Shown: in pieces, positions 25,837 through 35,036 of the stretch | Numbering within the stretch: position 1 is the stretch's first letter | Layout of the letters: each line of letters opens with the position of its first letter | Source of the DNA: Taibaiella lutea | GTDB lineage: Bacteria; Bacteroidota; Bacteroidia; Chitinophagales; Chitinophagaceae | Assembly: GCF_008629695.1 (NCBI RefSeq) | Contig: NZ_VWSH01000001.1 | Coordinates: 213,990 to 277,989, forward strand | DNA length: 64,000 bases | Direction of reading: 5' to 3' | Program-made: the position numbers and the translations under genes | The notes under the pieces: model-generated | Database searches by the model: none | The model's input: only the letters and a program-made list of their open reading frames with translations | Told to the model about the DNA's origin: nothing

Positions 25837-27054
25837 TTAGTTATTCAAAGCCTTTTGAACCAGGTCAGCAGCTTCGCTTAAAAGAGTAGCTGATTGAACT
25901 TGCAATCCGCTTCCCTCAATCAATTTCTTAGCTTCTTCAGCGTTTGTACCTTGCAAGCGTACAATGATAGGAATATTGATAGTTCCCATATTTTTGTATG
26001 CTTCAATTACACCCGCAGCAACACGGTCGCAACGAACGATACCTCCGAAGATATTAATCAAAATAGCTTTTACGTTAGGATCTTTCATGATGATACGGAA
26101 ACCCGCTTCAACAGTCTGAGCATTTGCAGTACCACCAACGTCAAGGAAGTTAGCAGGTTCACCGCCGGCCAGCTTAATCATATCCATTGTAGCCATAGCC
26201 AGACCTGCACCGTTAACCATGCAACCAACGTTACCGTCCAGTTTCACATAGTTAAGGTTATGTTCTCCTGCTTCAACTTCTGTAGGATCTTCTTCTGTTT
26301 TATCGCGAAGGTCAACAAGGTTTTTATGACGCATTAAAGCATTGTCATCCAGACCCATTTTGCAATCTACAGCAATGATTTTATCATCAGCAGATTTGAA
26401 CAATGGATTGATTTCCAACATTTCGCAGTCAAGGCCAACGTATGCGTTATATAAATTGGTAACAAACTTAACCATGTTTTTATGTGCTTCACCACTCAAA
26501 CCAAGGTTAAAAGCAATATTGCGTGCCTGAAAACCTTGCAATGAGTAACCCGGTTTTACCCACTCTTTGAAAATCAATTCAGGTGTATTATGTGCAACAT
26601 CTTCGATATCCATACCACCTTCTGTGCTGTACATGATTACATTTTGCTTTTTAGCACGGTCCATCAATACAGACATGTAAAATTCTTTACGCTCGCTCGG
26701 TCCGTCATAGTACATATCCTGAGCAATAAGGATTTTGCTTACTTTCTTACCGGCTTCGCCAGTTTGAATCGTAACCAAAGTATTTCCTAAAAGATTTTTA
26801 GCAACCGTTTCAACATCTTCAGCACTCTTCACCACCTGAACACCATGTTGACTTGGCACTTCTTTAAGTGTACCTTTACCACGGCCACCGGCATGTATTT
26901 GCGCTTTCACTACTACAAACTTACTTCCGGTATCCACAGCTATCTGCTTGTAGGCATTCACTGCTTCATCAACATTGTGTACTGCAATACCTTCCTGAGT
27001 AGGTACATTATATTGTTTTAAAAGTTCTTTGGCTTGATATTCGTGAAGATTCAT
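25837..27054 (-). CDS. sucC: Succinyl-CoA synthetase, ADP-forming, beta subunit
   Basis: The 405-residue protein is a full-length SucC. It has the N-terminal ATP-grasp domain (MNLHEYQAKELLKQYNVPTQEGI, KAQIHAGGRGKG, LEINPL), the glycine-rich phosphate loop in NGAGLAMATMDMI and FLDVGGTAN, and the C-terminal ligase domain (NIFGGIVRCDRVAAG). With SucD it interconverts succinyl-CoA and succinate with substrate-level phosphorylation in the TCA cycle. sucD is not adjacent here. The gene stands alone and is closed by a strong terminator. A near-match -7 element (TATCTTCG) lies just upstream of the start codon. Confidence 0.96.
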   Translation of the reverse strand: MNLHEYQAKELLKQYNVPTQEGIAVHNVDEAVNAYKQIAVDTGSKFVVVKAQIHAGGRGKGTLKEVPSQHGVQVVKSAEDVETVAKNLLGNTLVTIQTGEAGKKVSKILIAQDMYYDGPSERKEFYMSVLMDRAKKQNVIMYSTEGGMDIEDVAHNTPELIFKEWVKPGYSLQGFQARNIAFNLGLSGEAHKNMVKFVTNLYNAYVGLDCEMLEINPLFKSADDKIIAVDCKMGLDDNALMRHKNLVDLRDKTEEDPTEVEAGEHNLNYVKLDGNVGCMVNGAGLAMATMDMIKLAGGEPANFLDVGGTANAQTVEAGFRIIMKDPNVKAILINIFGGIVRCDRVAAGVIEAYKNMGTINIPIIVRLQGTNAEEAKKLIEGSGLQVQSATLLSEAADLVQKALNN

Positions 27055-27162
27055 TTTTTGAAAAATTTTGGCGAAGATAATGGATAATTCAAAAAATTTA
27101 ACTTTTTTTCGCTTTTCATCCTAAGGATAGTATTGATTCTAATCTCAGAGAGGCATACATTC

Positions 27163-28311
27163 ATGATATTTATTATAATTACCATTCTGTTATTCCTGAG
27201 CTATGCTATACTTATGCTGGTTTATAGACGAGGATGGATCCGATATTCTATGCCATTGCATGAAACTTTTCCCAATTCCGCGCAGAAAATATCCATTATA
27301 ATCCCTGCCAGAAACGAAGCAGATAATATCGGAAAATGCCTGCATTCCATATTATCAAATGAATTTCCTGCTGCATATTTTGAAATAATCGTAATCGATG
27401 ATTTTTCGGAAGATGAAACAGCTTCTGTCGCCGGTAAAATACTAAACAATAAAAACGGCCGTGTAATTGCATTAAAAGATTATCTGAGCAAAGATGAACG
27501 CATTAATGCGTATAAAAAGAAAGCGTTGGAAATAGCGATAATCATAGCTTCCGGCGATTGGATAATTACAACGGACGCCGACTGCATCGCGCCCAAAAAT
27601 TGGCTGAAACAAATGCACCGGGCTATGCAAAATGAGCACACGCAATTCATTGCTGCTCCTGTTTCATTTATTCCTTTCAGTCGTCGCAACTGGCTATACT
27701 ATTTTCAGTCATTAGATTTTATGACTATGCAGGGCATTACAGCCGCAAGCATTGCAAATAATATGGGCAATATGTGCAATGGCGCCAATCTTGCTTTCCG
27801 GAAATCAGCATTTAATGAAGTAGGCGGTTATAAAGACATAGATCACATAGCATCGGGAGATGATATGTTGCTGATGCACAAAATTCAAAGTAAATATCCG
27901 GATGGGATTTATTATTTAAAATCTGAACAAGCTATTGTTGAAACACCTGTTCAAGCCAATTGGAAAGCATTCTTAAATCAAAGAATACGCTGGTCTTCAA
28001 AAGCAGATAAATACAATGACAAGAAATTAACTGCGGTTCTTGCGTTGGTTTATCTTTTTAATTTTAATATTTTAGTATTAGTTATTGCTTCTGTTTGGAA
28101 TTATAATTTGGTATTTTTATTATTTGGCACGGTTTTTGCTAAGGTTATAGTAGAACTTCTTTTTCTTATTCCTGTTGCAAAGTTCTATGGTAAATCAAAT
28201 GAAATGATATATTTTACAGTATTGCAGCCAATACACATTTTATATATCGTCATGGCCGGTTTTTTAGGGAAGTTTGGAAAATATGACTGGAAAGGAAGAA
28301 CAGTAAAATAA
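27163..28311 (+). CDS. Family 2 glycosyltransferase, membrane-anchored
   Basis: A GT2 catalytic domain lies behind an N-terminal helix (FIIITILLFLSYAILMLVY). It shows ISIIIPARNEADNIGKCLHSIL, VIDDFSEDETAS, the metal motif TTDADC and a C-terminal QRIRW motif (LNQRIRWSSKADK), typical of processive or membrane glycosyltransferases. Two or three helices follow. It probably transfers a sugar to a lipid or growing glycan at the inner membrane, and the substrate is unknown. I choose the ATG at 27163, which has AGAGAGG eleven bases upstream, rather than the TTG at 27133. Confidence 0.88.
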   Translation: MIFIIITILLFLSYAILMLVYRRGWIRYSMPLHETFPNSAQKISIIIPARNEADNIGKCLHSILSNEFPAAYFEIIVIDDFSEDETASVAGKILNNKNGRVIALKDYLSKDERINAYKKKALEIAIIIASGDWIITTDADCIAPKNWLKQMHRAMQNEHTQFIAAPVSFIPFSRRNWLYYFQSLDFMTMQGITAASIANNMGNMCNGANLAFRKSAFNEVGGYKDIDHIASGDDMLLMHKIQSKYPDGIYYLKSEQAIVETPVQANWKAFLNQRIRWSSKADKYNDKKLTAVLALVYLFNFNILVLVIASVWNYNLVFLLFGTVFAKVIVELLFLIPVAKFYGKSNEMIYFTVLQPIHILYIVMAGFLGKFGKYDWKGRTVK

Positions 28312-28342
28312 CTTAAATACTAATTTTTAAAAATTCATTTCT

Positions 28343-28762
28343 ATGCGAAAATTCATCTTCTTCTCCGTATTGATTATACTTTTAGCCGTTATCGGATATG
28401 TCTATTTTTCCTATTACAAAGTTTATGATTCCGGAGGAAGAGAAGGTGTATTATATAATTTTTCCATAAAAGGAACTGTTTTTAAAACTTATGAAGGCAT
28501 CATTTTACAGCCGGGCATTCGTTCTGCCAAAGCCGGAGGACTAAACACGAATGAGTTTCATTTCTCTGTTACCGATGAGGTGGTTGCTGACTCGCTGAAA
28601 AAATGTATAGGCATGCAGGTATTGGTGCATTACAATAAATATTCAAAAAACCTTGCATGGCGCGGGGAAAACAATAATCTTGACAATAAGGAAGATGGCC
28701 AGTATGTGGTTGATAAAATAGAATCGGTAAAACCGTCGACAAATGCTTACAATAATTTTTAG
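28343..28762 (+). CDS. Small membrane-anchored protein of unknown function
   Basis: The 139-residue protein has one N-terminal membrane helix (FIFFSVLIILLAVIGYVYFSYY) and a soluble beta-rich remainder (GVLYNFSIKGTVFKTYEGIILQPG, HYNKYSKNLAWRGE). Homologues with this pattern are common in Bacteroidota, and I recall some being labelled '6-phosphogluconate dehydrogenase'. No dehydrogenase motif or adequate length supports that label. It lies 31 bases after the glycosyltransferase on the same strand and may share its transcript. A strong terminator follows. Confidence 0.75.
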   Translation: MRKFIFFSVLIILLAVIGYVYFSYYKVYDSGGREGVLYNFSIKGTVFKTYEGIILQPGIRSAKAGGLNTNEFHFSVTDEVVADSLKKCIGMQVLVHYNKYSKNLAWRGENNNLDNKEDGQYVVDKIESVKPSTNAYNNF

Positions 28763-28779
28763 GACAAATCCATATCATT

Positions 28780-28813
28780 AAAAATGGCTGCAACCTTTGT
28801 TGCAGCCATTTTT
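28780..28813 (+). terminator. Rho-independent terminator
   Basis: A 14-bp stem (AAAAATGGCTGCAA with TTGCAGCCATTTTT) and 6-base loop end in a T run, 17 bases after the preceding stop codon. Confidence 0.85.
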
Positions 28814-28846
28814 CTTACCGGAACATAGGATTATTGCGGAGGGTCG

Positions 28847-28854
28847 TATATTTG
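28847..28854 (+). promoter_or_regulatory. -7 promoter element of the methylmalonyl-CoA mutase operon
   Basis: TATATTTG matches TAnnTTTG. The predicted transcript starts about 34 bases before the mutA ATG and just after the upstream terminator. No good -33 match is seen. Confidence 0.5.
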
Positions 28855-28894
28855 TGCGTTCAAAGAACATACGGCAAATACACTAAATATTTTG

Positions 28895-30205
28895 ATGAAA
28901 CATTTATTCAACGAGTTTAATCCTGCAAGTGCCTCTGAATGGAAAGTCCGGTTAGAAAAGGATTTGAAGGGCATTACTTTTGAAGAACTTTCTGTTAAAG
29001 ACAGAAACGGCATAACGATACATCCTTTTTATACAAGCGAAGATGTAAATGTTGAATATAGCGTGGTAACCTCAAATCCTGATTGGAGTATATGCGAACA
29101 GATTGTTACCGAAGACGCTTCCGTTGCTAATAAACAAGCTTTAGAAGCATTAAATAATGGCGCTTCAGGTATTTCTTTCATTATTAAAAATGATGTAGAA
29201 ATTGCTGCCCTATTACAAAATATAGAACTGCCATATATCTATTGCAATTTTAAAATTAATAATTCTGAAACATTTTTGACCAAATTTCAGGACTATCTGC
29301 AATCAAAGAATTGGAAATTGAATTGTTTTATCAGTAATGATTTCGTTGGAAACTATCTGGAAACTAATGAATGGAACAAAGAGCCTGAAACAAATGCTTT
29401 CCTTTCAACTTTTGAGACAACCAAACAATTGAGTATTGATGCATCTTTGTTTCAAAATGCAGGCTGCAACAGCGTTACAGAGCTTGCATATGCTTTGGCG
29501 CAAATAAATGAGTATCTGAACATATTGAATGAAAACAATAAGGTTTCATTACTTCAAAAAGTACATATCAGCATTGCAACCGATACGAATTTCTATGAGC
29601 AGATTGCAAAGCTTCGCGCTTTAAAAAATGTATTGCATCTTTTACTGGAACAATACGGGCTAAAGAATATCCCGGTGCATCTGCATGTCGAAACCAGCAA
29701 TGTTTATCGTTCGCCATTTGATAGTTACAGCAATCTTTTGCGAGATACTTTAGCCGGCATGGCAGGCGTATTGGGCAGTTGCGATAGTTTATATATCCAT
29801 CCTTTCGATGAAACTCTGCGAACGTCAACTGATTTCAGTAAGCGCATGAGCCGTAACCAGCAACTGATTTTCAAAGAGGAAAGTTATTTAGACAAAGTAG
29901 CAGATATAGCAGCTGGTTCCTACTATCTGGAAACGCTGACGGCACAATTATCTGAAAAGGCATGGAGTTCCTTTAAAGGAGTTGAAGCAAATGGCGGCCT
30001 GATTGCAATCTTTGAAAACGGAGATTTAAAGAAAACAATTGAAACGCAGGCACAACAATTAATTCAGGAATACAAAGAAGGGAAACGTATCTTAATTGGT
30101 GTCAATAAATTTATCAATGCAACAGATTCGCCCAAGCCTTTAGTAGTTGAAAACCATAATGCCAAAGGCATTCAGCGCATTTTATTATCAAGTGAAATTT
30201 TATAG
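28895..30205 (+). CDS. mutA: Methylmalonyl-CoA mutase, small (beta) subunit
   Basis: The sequence follows the TIM-barrel domain of the mutase small subunit: LFNEFNPASASEWKVRLEKDLKGITFEEL, then SNVYRSPFDSYSNLLRDTLAGMAGVLGSCDSLYIHPFDETL, and the C-terminal YYLETLTAQLSEKAW. At 436 residues it lacks the C-terminal cobalamin-like domain that longer MutA proteins keep. The small subunit is non-catalytic and pairs with MutB. I start at the ATG at 28895, one codon after a TTG. It is separated from the GNAT gene by only 2 bases, so the operon is tight. Confidence 0.92.
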   Translation: MKHLFNEFNPASASEWKVRLEKDLKGITFEELSVKDRNGITIHPFYTSEDVNVEYSVVTSNPDWSICEQIVTEDASVANKQALEALNNGASGISFIIKNDVEIAALLQNIELPYIYCNFKINNSETFLTKFQDYLQSKNWKLNCFISNDFVGNYLETNEWNKEPETNAFLSTFETTKQLSIDASLFQNAGCNSVTELAYALAQINEYLNILNENNKVSLLQKVHISIATDTNFYEQIAKLRALKNVLHLLLEQYGLKNIPVHLHVETSNVYRSPFDSYSNLLRDTLAGMAGVLGSCDSLYIHPFDETLRTSTDFSKRMSRNQQLIFKEESYLDKVADIAAGSYYLETLTAQLSEKAWSSFKGVEANGGLIAIFENGDLKKTIETQAQQLIQEYKEGKRILIGVNKFINATDSPKPLVVENHNAKGIQRILLSSEIL

Positions 30206-30207
30206 AA

Positions 30208-30750
30208 ATGGCATCTTCAAATATTATAGAAACGCCGAGATTATTGATTAGGATGGATACAGCTGCGGATTATATCCGGTTTGTAAAAGAATACGATGAT
30301 GCAACTTTAAAACAATATTTCGGATGGGACGATGCATTGCTCGCTGCAGCTAAGGAAAAGGTCAGTGGCGGATTGCATACCTATCGTACCTCGGTTATGT
30401 TTGCTCATTTTATAGAGAAAGCAAGTGGTACTATCATAGGAGACTTTGCATTTCATAATTGGTTTCCGATGCATAATCGTTCGGAAATAGGCTATGCAAT
30501 GCGAAACGATGTATTCAAAAACAAAGGCTTTATGAAAGAAGCCATCAGGCCATTAATTGATTATGGCTTTGAGCAGTTGAATCTGAATCGTATGGAAGCC
30601 TTTATTGGTCCCAATAATATTGCATCGCAAAAGACAGTACAAAGTGTTGGCTTTAAGCAGGAAGGAGTTTTAAAAGAACACTTTAATGTGAATGGAAAAC
30701 TACAGGATTCATTAGTATTTGCACTTTTAAAAAGTGAATACAAATCATAA
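30208..30750 (+). CDS. GNAT-family N-acetyltransferase, RimJ/RimL type
   Basis: The 180-residue protein carries the GNAT fold of the RimJ/RimL group: ETPRLLIRMDTAADYIRFV, then IGDFAFHNWFPMHNRSEIGYAMRNDVFKNKGFMKEA (acetyl-CoA-binding strand and helix), then LNRMEAFIGPNNIASQKTVQSVGFKQEGVLKEH. Such enzymes acetylate protein N-termini or small amines. The substrate is unknown. It lies 2 bases after mutA and 39 before mutB, inside the mutase operon, though no role in propionate metabolism is known for this family. It may simply share the transcript. Confidence 0.88.
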   Translation: MASSNIIETPRLLIRMDTAADYIRFVKEYDDATLKQYFGWDDALLAAAKEKVSGGLHTYRTSVMFAHFIEKASGTIIGDFAFHNWFPMHNRSEIGYAMRNDVFKNKGFMKEAIRPLIDYGFEQLNLNRMEAFIGPNNIASQKTVQSVGFKQEGVLKEHFNVNGKLQDSLVFALLKSEYKS

Positions 30751-30789
30751 TTCAGACAATAAACAACCTTACAGTTCAGACAGATAATA

Positions 30790-32925
30790 ATGCGAAAAGA
30801 CTTTTCAGATATTGAATATAAAACGGTAATCAATCAGTCGCAAAGACAGCCGGAACAGCAACCCTGGCTTACGGCTGAAAATATAGAGGTAAAGCCTTCT
30901 TATTCAAAAGAAGATATTCAACGAAACTCAAACCTGAATTTTGTTGCGGGCATTGCTCCTTTTTTGCGTGGCCCTTACAGTAGCATGTATGTTCAAAAGC
31001 CCTGGACTATCAGGCAATATGCCGGTTTCAGTACGGCCGAAGAAAGCAACGCATTTTACAGAAGAAACCTCGCAGCAGGGCAAAAAGGTTTGTCGGTCGC
31101 ATTTGACCTGGCAACGCACAGAGGTTATGACAGCGACCATGAACGTGTGGTGGGCGATGTGGGAAAAGCAGGTGTGGCAATCGATTCCATTCTCGACATG
31201 AAAATACTTTTCGACCAGATTCCATTGGATGAAATGAGTGTTTCTATGACCATGAATGGCGCTGTGCTTCCGATTCTTGCATTTTATATTGTAGCTGCTG
31301 AAGAGCAAGGCGTATCAATGGAAAAACTGAGCGGCACTATTCAAAACGATATTCTGAAAGAATTTATGGTGCGCAATACCTATGTATATCCGCCTGAAGC
31401 TTCTATGAAAATCATTGCTGACATTTTTGAATTCACATCACAAAAGATGCCAAAATTCAATTCTATTTCCATCAGCGGTTACCATATGCAGGAAGCAGGG
31501 GCCACTGCAGATATAGAACTGGCCTATACTTTAGCTGATGGATTGGAATATATAAGAACAGGTATTAAAGCAGGTTTGAAAATTGATGATTTTGCACCAA
31601 GGCTTTCTTTCTTCTGGGCCATAGGCATGAATCATTTTATGGAGATTGCCAAAATGCGCGCAGCACGTATGCTATGGGCTAAGATTGTAAAACAATTCAA
31701 TCCCCAAAAAGAAAAAAGTATGGCTTTGCGTACGCATTGTCAGACAAGCGGATGGAGTCTTACAGAACAAGACCCGTTTAATAATGTTACACGTACCGCC
31801 ATTGAAGCATTGGCTGCTGCAATGGGGCATACACAAAGTTTACACACCAATGCATTAGACGAAGCCATTGCATTGCCAACCGATTTCAGTGCGCGTATTG
31901 CCCGCAATACACAAATCATTTTACAACAGGAGGCAGACATCTGTCGCACAGTTGACCCCTGGGGCGGCTCTTACTATATAGAATCCCTTACAGCAGAAAT
32001 TGCAGAGAAAGCATGGGCTCTGATTGAAGAAGTGGAAGCACTGGGAGGCATGGCAAAAGCTATAGAAACAGGTGTTCCGAAAATGCGTATTGAAGAAGCT
32101 GCGGCAAGGAAACAGGCAAGAATTGACAGCGGTAAAGATGTAATTGTAGGTGTAAATAATTATACAACCGATGAAGCTTCGAACATCGAAATTCTGGATG
32201 TTGATAATGCCAAAGTAAGAGAACAACAATTGGCGAGATTAAAATCGCTGAAAGAGAACAGGGATGAAGCTAAAGTAAACGAAGCCTTGCAAGCCCTGAC
32301 TACAGCGGCAAGCACTAATGATGGCAATCTGTTGGCATTAGCTATTGATGCAGCAAGATTAAGATGTACTTTGGGTGAAATATCTTTTGCTCTGGAAAAA
32401 GTATATGGTCGTTATCAGGCACGTATCCGTTCTATTGCGGGTGTATATTCCAAAGAAATTGCTATGGATAAAAACTTTGAAGAAGCCAGAAAATTAGCAG
32501 ATGAATTTGCAGAACTGGATGGCCGCCGCCCGAGGATTATGATTGCTAAAATGGGGCAGGATGGTCATGACCGCGGTGCTAAAGTAATTGCGACAAGCTT
32601 TGCTGATCTCGGCTTTGATGTGGATATTGGTCCTTTGTTCCAAACACCTGCCGAAGCTGCAAAACAGGCTGTGGAAAATGATGTGCACATTTTGGGCGTT
32701 TCCAGTCTCGCAGCAGGCCATAAGACATTGGTGCCACAGGTTATTGAGGAATTAAAAAAATATGGCAGGGAAGATATCATGGTTGTTGCCGGGGGTGTTA
32801 TACCGCAGCAGGATTATGATTTCTTGTTTAATGCAGGCGTGTCTTTTGTTTTTGGACCCGGAACGATCATTGCTAAAAGCGCGATTGATATTTTGAAGAA
32901 GATGAGTCAAAATTATGCTAAATGA
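30790..32925 (+). CDS. mutB: Methylmalonyl-CoA mutase, large (catalytic) subunit
   Basis: The 711-residue protein has both domains. The N-terminal TIM barrel shows [57 protein letters not shown] and [20 protein letters not shown]. The C-terminal cobalamin-binding domain has the DxHxxG motif in [13 protein letters not shown] (about residues 590-600) and later GVSSLAAGH and AGGVIPQQD. It uses adenosylcobalamin to interconvert methylmalonyl-CoA and succinyl-CoA. Neighbouring meaB encodes the matching G-protein chaperone. An epimerase gene is not present in this window. Confidence 0.97.
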   Translation: MRKDFSDIEYKTVINQSQRQPEQQPWLTAENIEVKPSYSKEDIQRNSNLNFVAGIAPFLRGPYSSMYVQKPWTIRQYAGFSTAEESNAFYRRNLAAGQKGLSVAFDLATHRGYDSDHERVVGDVGKAGVAIDSILDMKILFDQIPLDEMSVSMTMNGAVLPILAFYIVAAEEQGVSMEKLSGTIQNDILKEFMVRNTYVYPPEASMKIIADIFEFTSQKMPKFNSISISGYHMQEAGATADIELAYTLADGLEYIRTGIKAGLKIDDFAPRLSFFWAIGMNHFMEIAKMRAARMLWAKIVKQFNPQKEKSMALRTHCQTSGWSLTEQDPFNNVTRTAIEALAAAMGHTQSLHTNALDEAIALPTDFSARIARNTQIILQQEADICRTVDPWGGSYYIESLTAEIAEKAWALIEEVEALGGMAKAIETGVPKMRIEEAAARKQARIDSGKDVIVGVNNYTTDEASNIEILDVDNAKVREQQLARLKSLKENRDEAKVNEALQALTTAASTNDGNLLALAIDAARLRCTLGEISFALEKVYGRYQARIRSIAGVYSKEIAMDKNFEEARKLADEFAELDGRRPRIMIAKMGQDGHDRGAKVIATSFADLGFDVDIGPLFQTPAEAAKQAVENDVHILGVSSLAAGHKTLVPQVIEELKKYGREDIMVVAGGVIPQQDYDFLFNAGVSFVFGPGTIIAKSAIDILKKMSQNYAK

Positions 32926-33069
32926 ATGCAGCGAGTATATACATGCAGCAAAGGAACCAGGATTGCTGAAATTTCAAATTAATGGTTTAAAGAGCTCATA
33001 AAATCAAAAGAACTTCGATGCTAAATGTAATTAAAGTTCTGAAGAAATCATACAGGAATTAGTATAATC

Positions 33070-33576
33070 ATGGTGGTTGCATTATTAATATTTTTTGCTT
33101 TGGTTGTCTGCATCAGTAATCTATCTTATTTTAAAATATTAGGTAGTAATGCCAGACGTAGGAAAGATATTAAAAAACGAGACATCAGTCAATCAAAAAA
33201 TAAAGACAATACAAAAGCATTAGGAGAATTAATTGAGGAATTGAATTTTCCATTAGTAACATTTGATTGTGATAAGACAATTGAAACTATCAGAAGTCGC
33301 TTTATTGAATGCAAACATGAATTAGAATTATTTTGTGTAATAATTGACATTTCTAACTGTTTTCACAATCAATTTGCTATAGTTGGAAACTTTGTGGGGA
33401 CCGAGATTATACCTTCAAAACATGAGAATCATTCAATATCAAAATTATATTCGGCTAATATTCTTTTCAGAAAAAATGATGATGCACTAACCTTACTATC
33501 TACATTTCCTGAAGACAAAGACCATGATTTCTTTATAAAAGATTTTACAACCCGAATAAAAGAAATTTTAAAATGA
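33070..33576 (+). CDS. Membrane-anchored protein of unknown function inside the mutase operon
   Basis: The 168-residue protein has one N-terminal helix (VVALLIFFALVVCISNLSYF), a Lys/Arg-rich stretch and a soluble domain with two short hydrophobic segments (FCVIIDISNCFHNQFAIVGNFVG). I do not recognise the family. Its stop codon overlaps the start of the thioesterase gene (ATGA at 33573-33576), which implies translational coupling. A 144-base gap separates it from mutB. Its codon use looks more AT-rich than that of its neighbours, which may mean a later insertion. Confidence 0.65.
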   Translation: MVVALLIFFALVVCISNLSYFKILGSNARRRKDIKKRDISQSKNKDNTKALGELIEELNFPLVTFDCDKTIETIRSRFIECKHELELFCVIIDISNCFHNQFAIVGNFVGTEIIPSKHENHSISKLYSANILFRKNDDALTLLSTFPEDKDHDFFIKDFTTRIKEILK

Positions 33577-33965
33577 ACTTCTATACACGCAAACTTATAA
33601 AGCCCGAAGATCTCAATGCCAATAATACTTTATTTGGCGGAAGCCTTTTAAGATGGCTTGACGAAGAAGCGGCTATTTATGCTATTATACAATTGGGTAC
33701 GAATAAATGTGTTACAAAGTTTATGTCAGAAATCAACTTCGTAAGCTCGGCCAGACAAGGTGATATTGTTGAATTAGGTATAAAAGCTGTGGCTTTCGGA
33801 ACGACTTCACTGACTTTAAATTGCCAGGTGCGTAACAAGATTACCCAAAAGACAATTCTTACCATAGATAAAATGGTTTTTGTAAGTGTGGATGATGACG
33901 GAAAACCTTGCCCACACGGCAAAACAAGCATTACTTATACGGATGAAAGATTAAGAGAAGACTAA
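33573..33965 (+). CDS. Acyl-CoA thioesterase, hotdog fold (YciA/BFIT type)
   Basis: The 130-residue protein has the single hotdog domain of the YciA/acyl-CoA hydrolase group: NNTLFGGSLLRWLDEEAAIYA, with the conserved N-x-x-G-x-x-x-G and catalytic Asp region, then KFMSEINFVSSARQGDIVELGIK and the C-terminal strand MVFVSVDDDGKPCPHG. It hydrolyses acyl-CoA to free CoA and acid. It sits between an unknown gene it overlaps and meaB. A housekeeping role releasing CoA from propionyl- or methylmalonyl-CoA is plausible but not shown. Confidence 0.88.
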   Translation: MNFYTRKLIKPEDLNANNTLFGGSLLRWLDEEAAIYAIIQLGTNKCVTKFMSEINFVSSARQGDIVELGIKAVAFGTTSLTLNCQVRNKITQKTILTIDKMVFVSVDDDGKPCPHGKTSITYTDERLRED

Positions 33966-33976
33966 TACTTATATTT

Positions 33977-34957
33977 TTGCCAAAGCAACTCGACATACAG
34001 GATTATATAAAAGGCTTACAAGACAGCAATATTGCTGTCTTAAGCCGGGCCATTACATTAATAGAATCAACAAAGCCGGAGCATCAGGCATTAGCGTCCC
34101 AATTAATTGACACTATTCTTCCATTAACCGGAAAGTCAATAAGAATAGGCATTACAGGTGTTCCGGGTGTAGGTAAAAGCACCTTCATTGAATCTTTTGG
34201 AATGTATTGCATTAACGAAGGAAAGAAAGTTGCAGTATTGGCTATCGACCCTTCAAGCAGCCTAAGCAAAGGAAGTATCCTGGGTGATAAAACAAGGATG
34301 GAGCAACTCTCTGTTCATCCAAATGCATTTATCCGTCCGTCGGCAGCAAGCGGCAGCTTAGGCGGTGTAACTTATAAAACCCGTGAAGCAACCTTGTTAT
34401 GTGAAGCGGCAGGTTTCGATACTATTATAATTGAAACTGTCGGAGTGGGTCAAAGCGAAACCGAAGTAAGTCAGATTACCGATTTCTTTTTGTTGCTTAT
34501 GCTGGCCGGTGCAGGCGATGAGCTCCAAGGCATTAAAAGAGGCATTATGGAAATGGCTGACGGTTTAATCATTACAAAAGCTGATGGAAACAATGTAACT
34601 AAAGCAAAGTCTGCCAGGACAGAATATGCAAGAGCTTTGCATTTCCTGCCACCGCAGCCTTCCGGCTGGATTCCCGAAGTGTTGGTTTGTTCGTCTTATG
34701 AAAATTCAGGCATTCAGGAAGTAGTTCAGATGATAGAAAAATTTGTTCAGCATCAAAACATAAACGGCTTTTTTCAGCAAAAAAGAAAAGAACAAAACCA
34801 TCATGCTTTTCAACGATTGTTGCAGGAATACCTGAGAAGGTTTTTTCTTTTAAAACCTGACATCAAAGAAACGATAAATAAACTGGAAAGCGCCGTTGTA
34901 TCAGGCGAAACAAGCCCCTACTCTGCTGTTCAGCAATTAGCTGCATTCATACAATAA
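33977..34957 (+). CDS. meaB: Methylmalonyl-CoA mutase-associated GTPase MeaB
   Basis: The 326-residue protein is a full MeaB/ArgK G protein. It has Walker A GVPGVGKST (about residue 60), VLAIDPSSSLSKGSILGDKTRM (switch I and magnesium site), IETVGVGQSETEVSQITDFFLLL and the guanine-specificity region TKADGNN. It protects the mutase and gates loading of adenosylcobalamin. The start codon is TTG at 33977, since no in-frame ATG lies near the N-terminus, and it is 11 bases after the thioesterase. A terminator follows at 34981. Confidence 0.95.
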   Translation: MPKQLDIQDYIKGLQDSNIAVLSRAITLIESTKPEHQALASQLIDTILPLTGKSIRIGITGVPGVGKSTFIESFGMYCINEGKKVAVLAIDPSSSLSKGSILGDKTRMEQLSVHPNAFIRPSAASGSLGGVTYKTREATLLCEAAGFDTIIIETVGVGQSETEVSQITDFFLLLMLAGAGDELQGIKRGIMEMADGLIITKADGNNVTKAKSARTEYARALHFLPPQPSGWIPEVLVCSSYENSGIQEVVQMIEKFVQHQNINGFFQQKRKEQNHHAFQRLLQEYLRRFFLLKPDIKETINKLESAVVSGETSPYSAVQQLAAFIQ

Positions 34958-34980
34958 TCCACTTTTTTATTTTATACAAC

Positions 34981-35014
34981 AAAGAGGAGATGAATTTAAA
35001 ACCATCTCCTCTTT
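34981..35014. terminator. Bidirectional terminator between meaB and rpoN
   Basis: A perfect 12-bp stem (AAAGAGGAGATG with CATCTCCTCTTT) and 10-base loop are flanked by T-rich and A-rich sequence between convergent genes. Confidence 0.8.
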
Positions 35015-35036
35015 ACATTTTTATTGTTATATCTTT

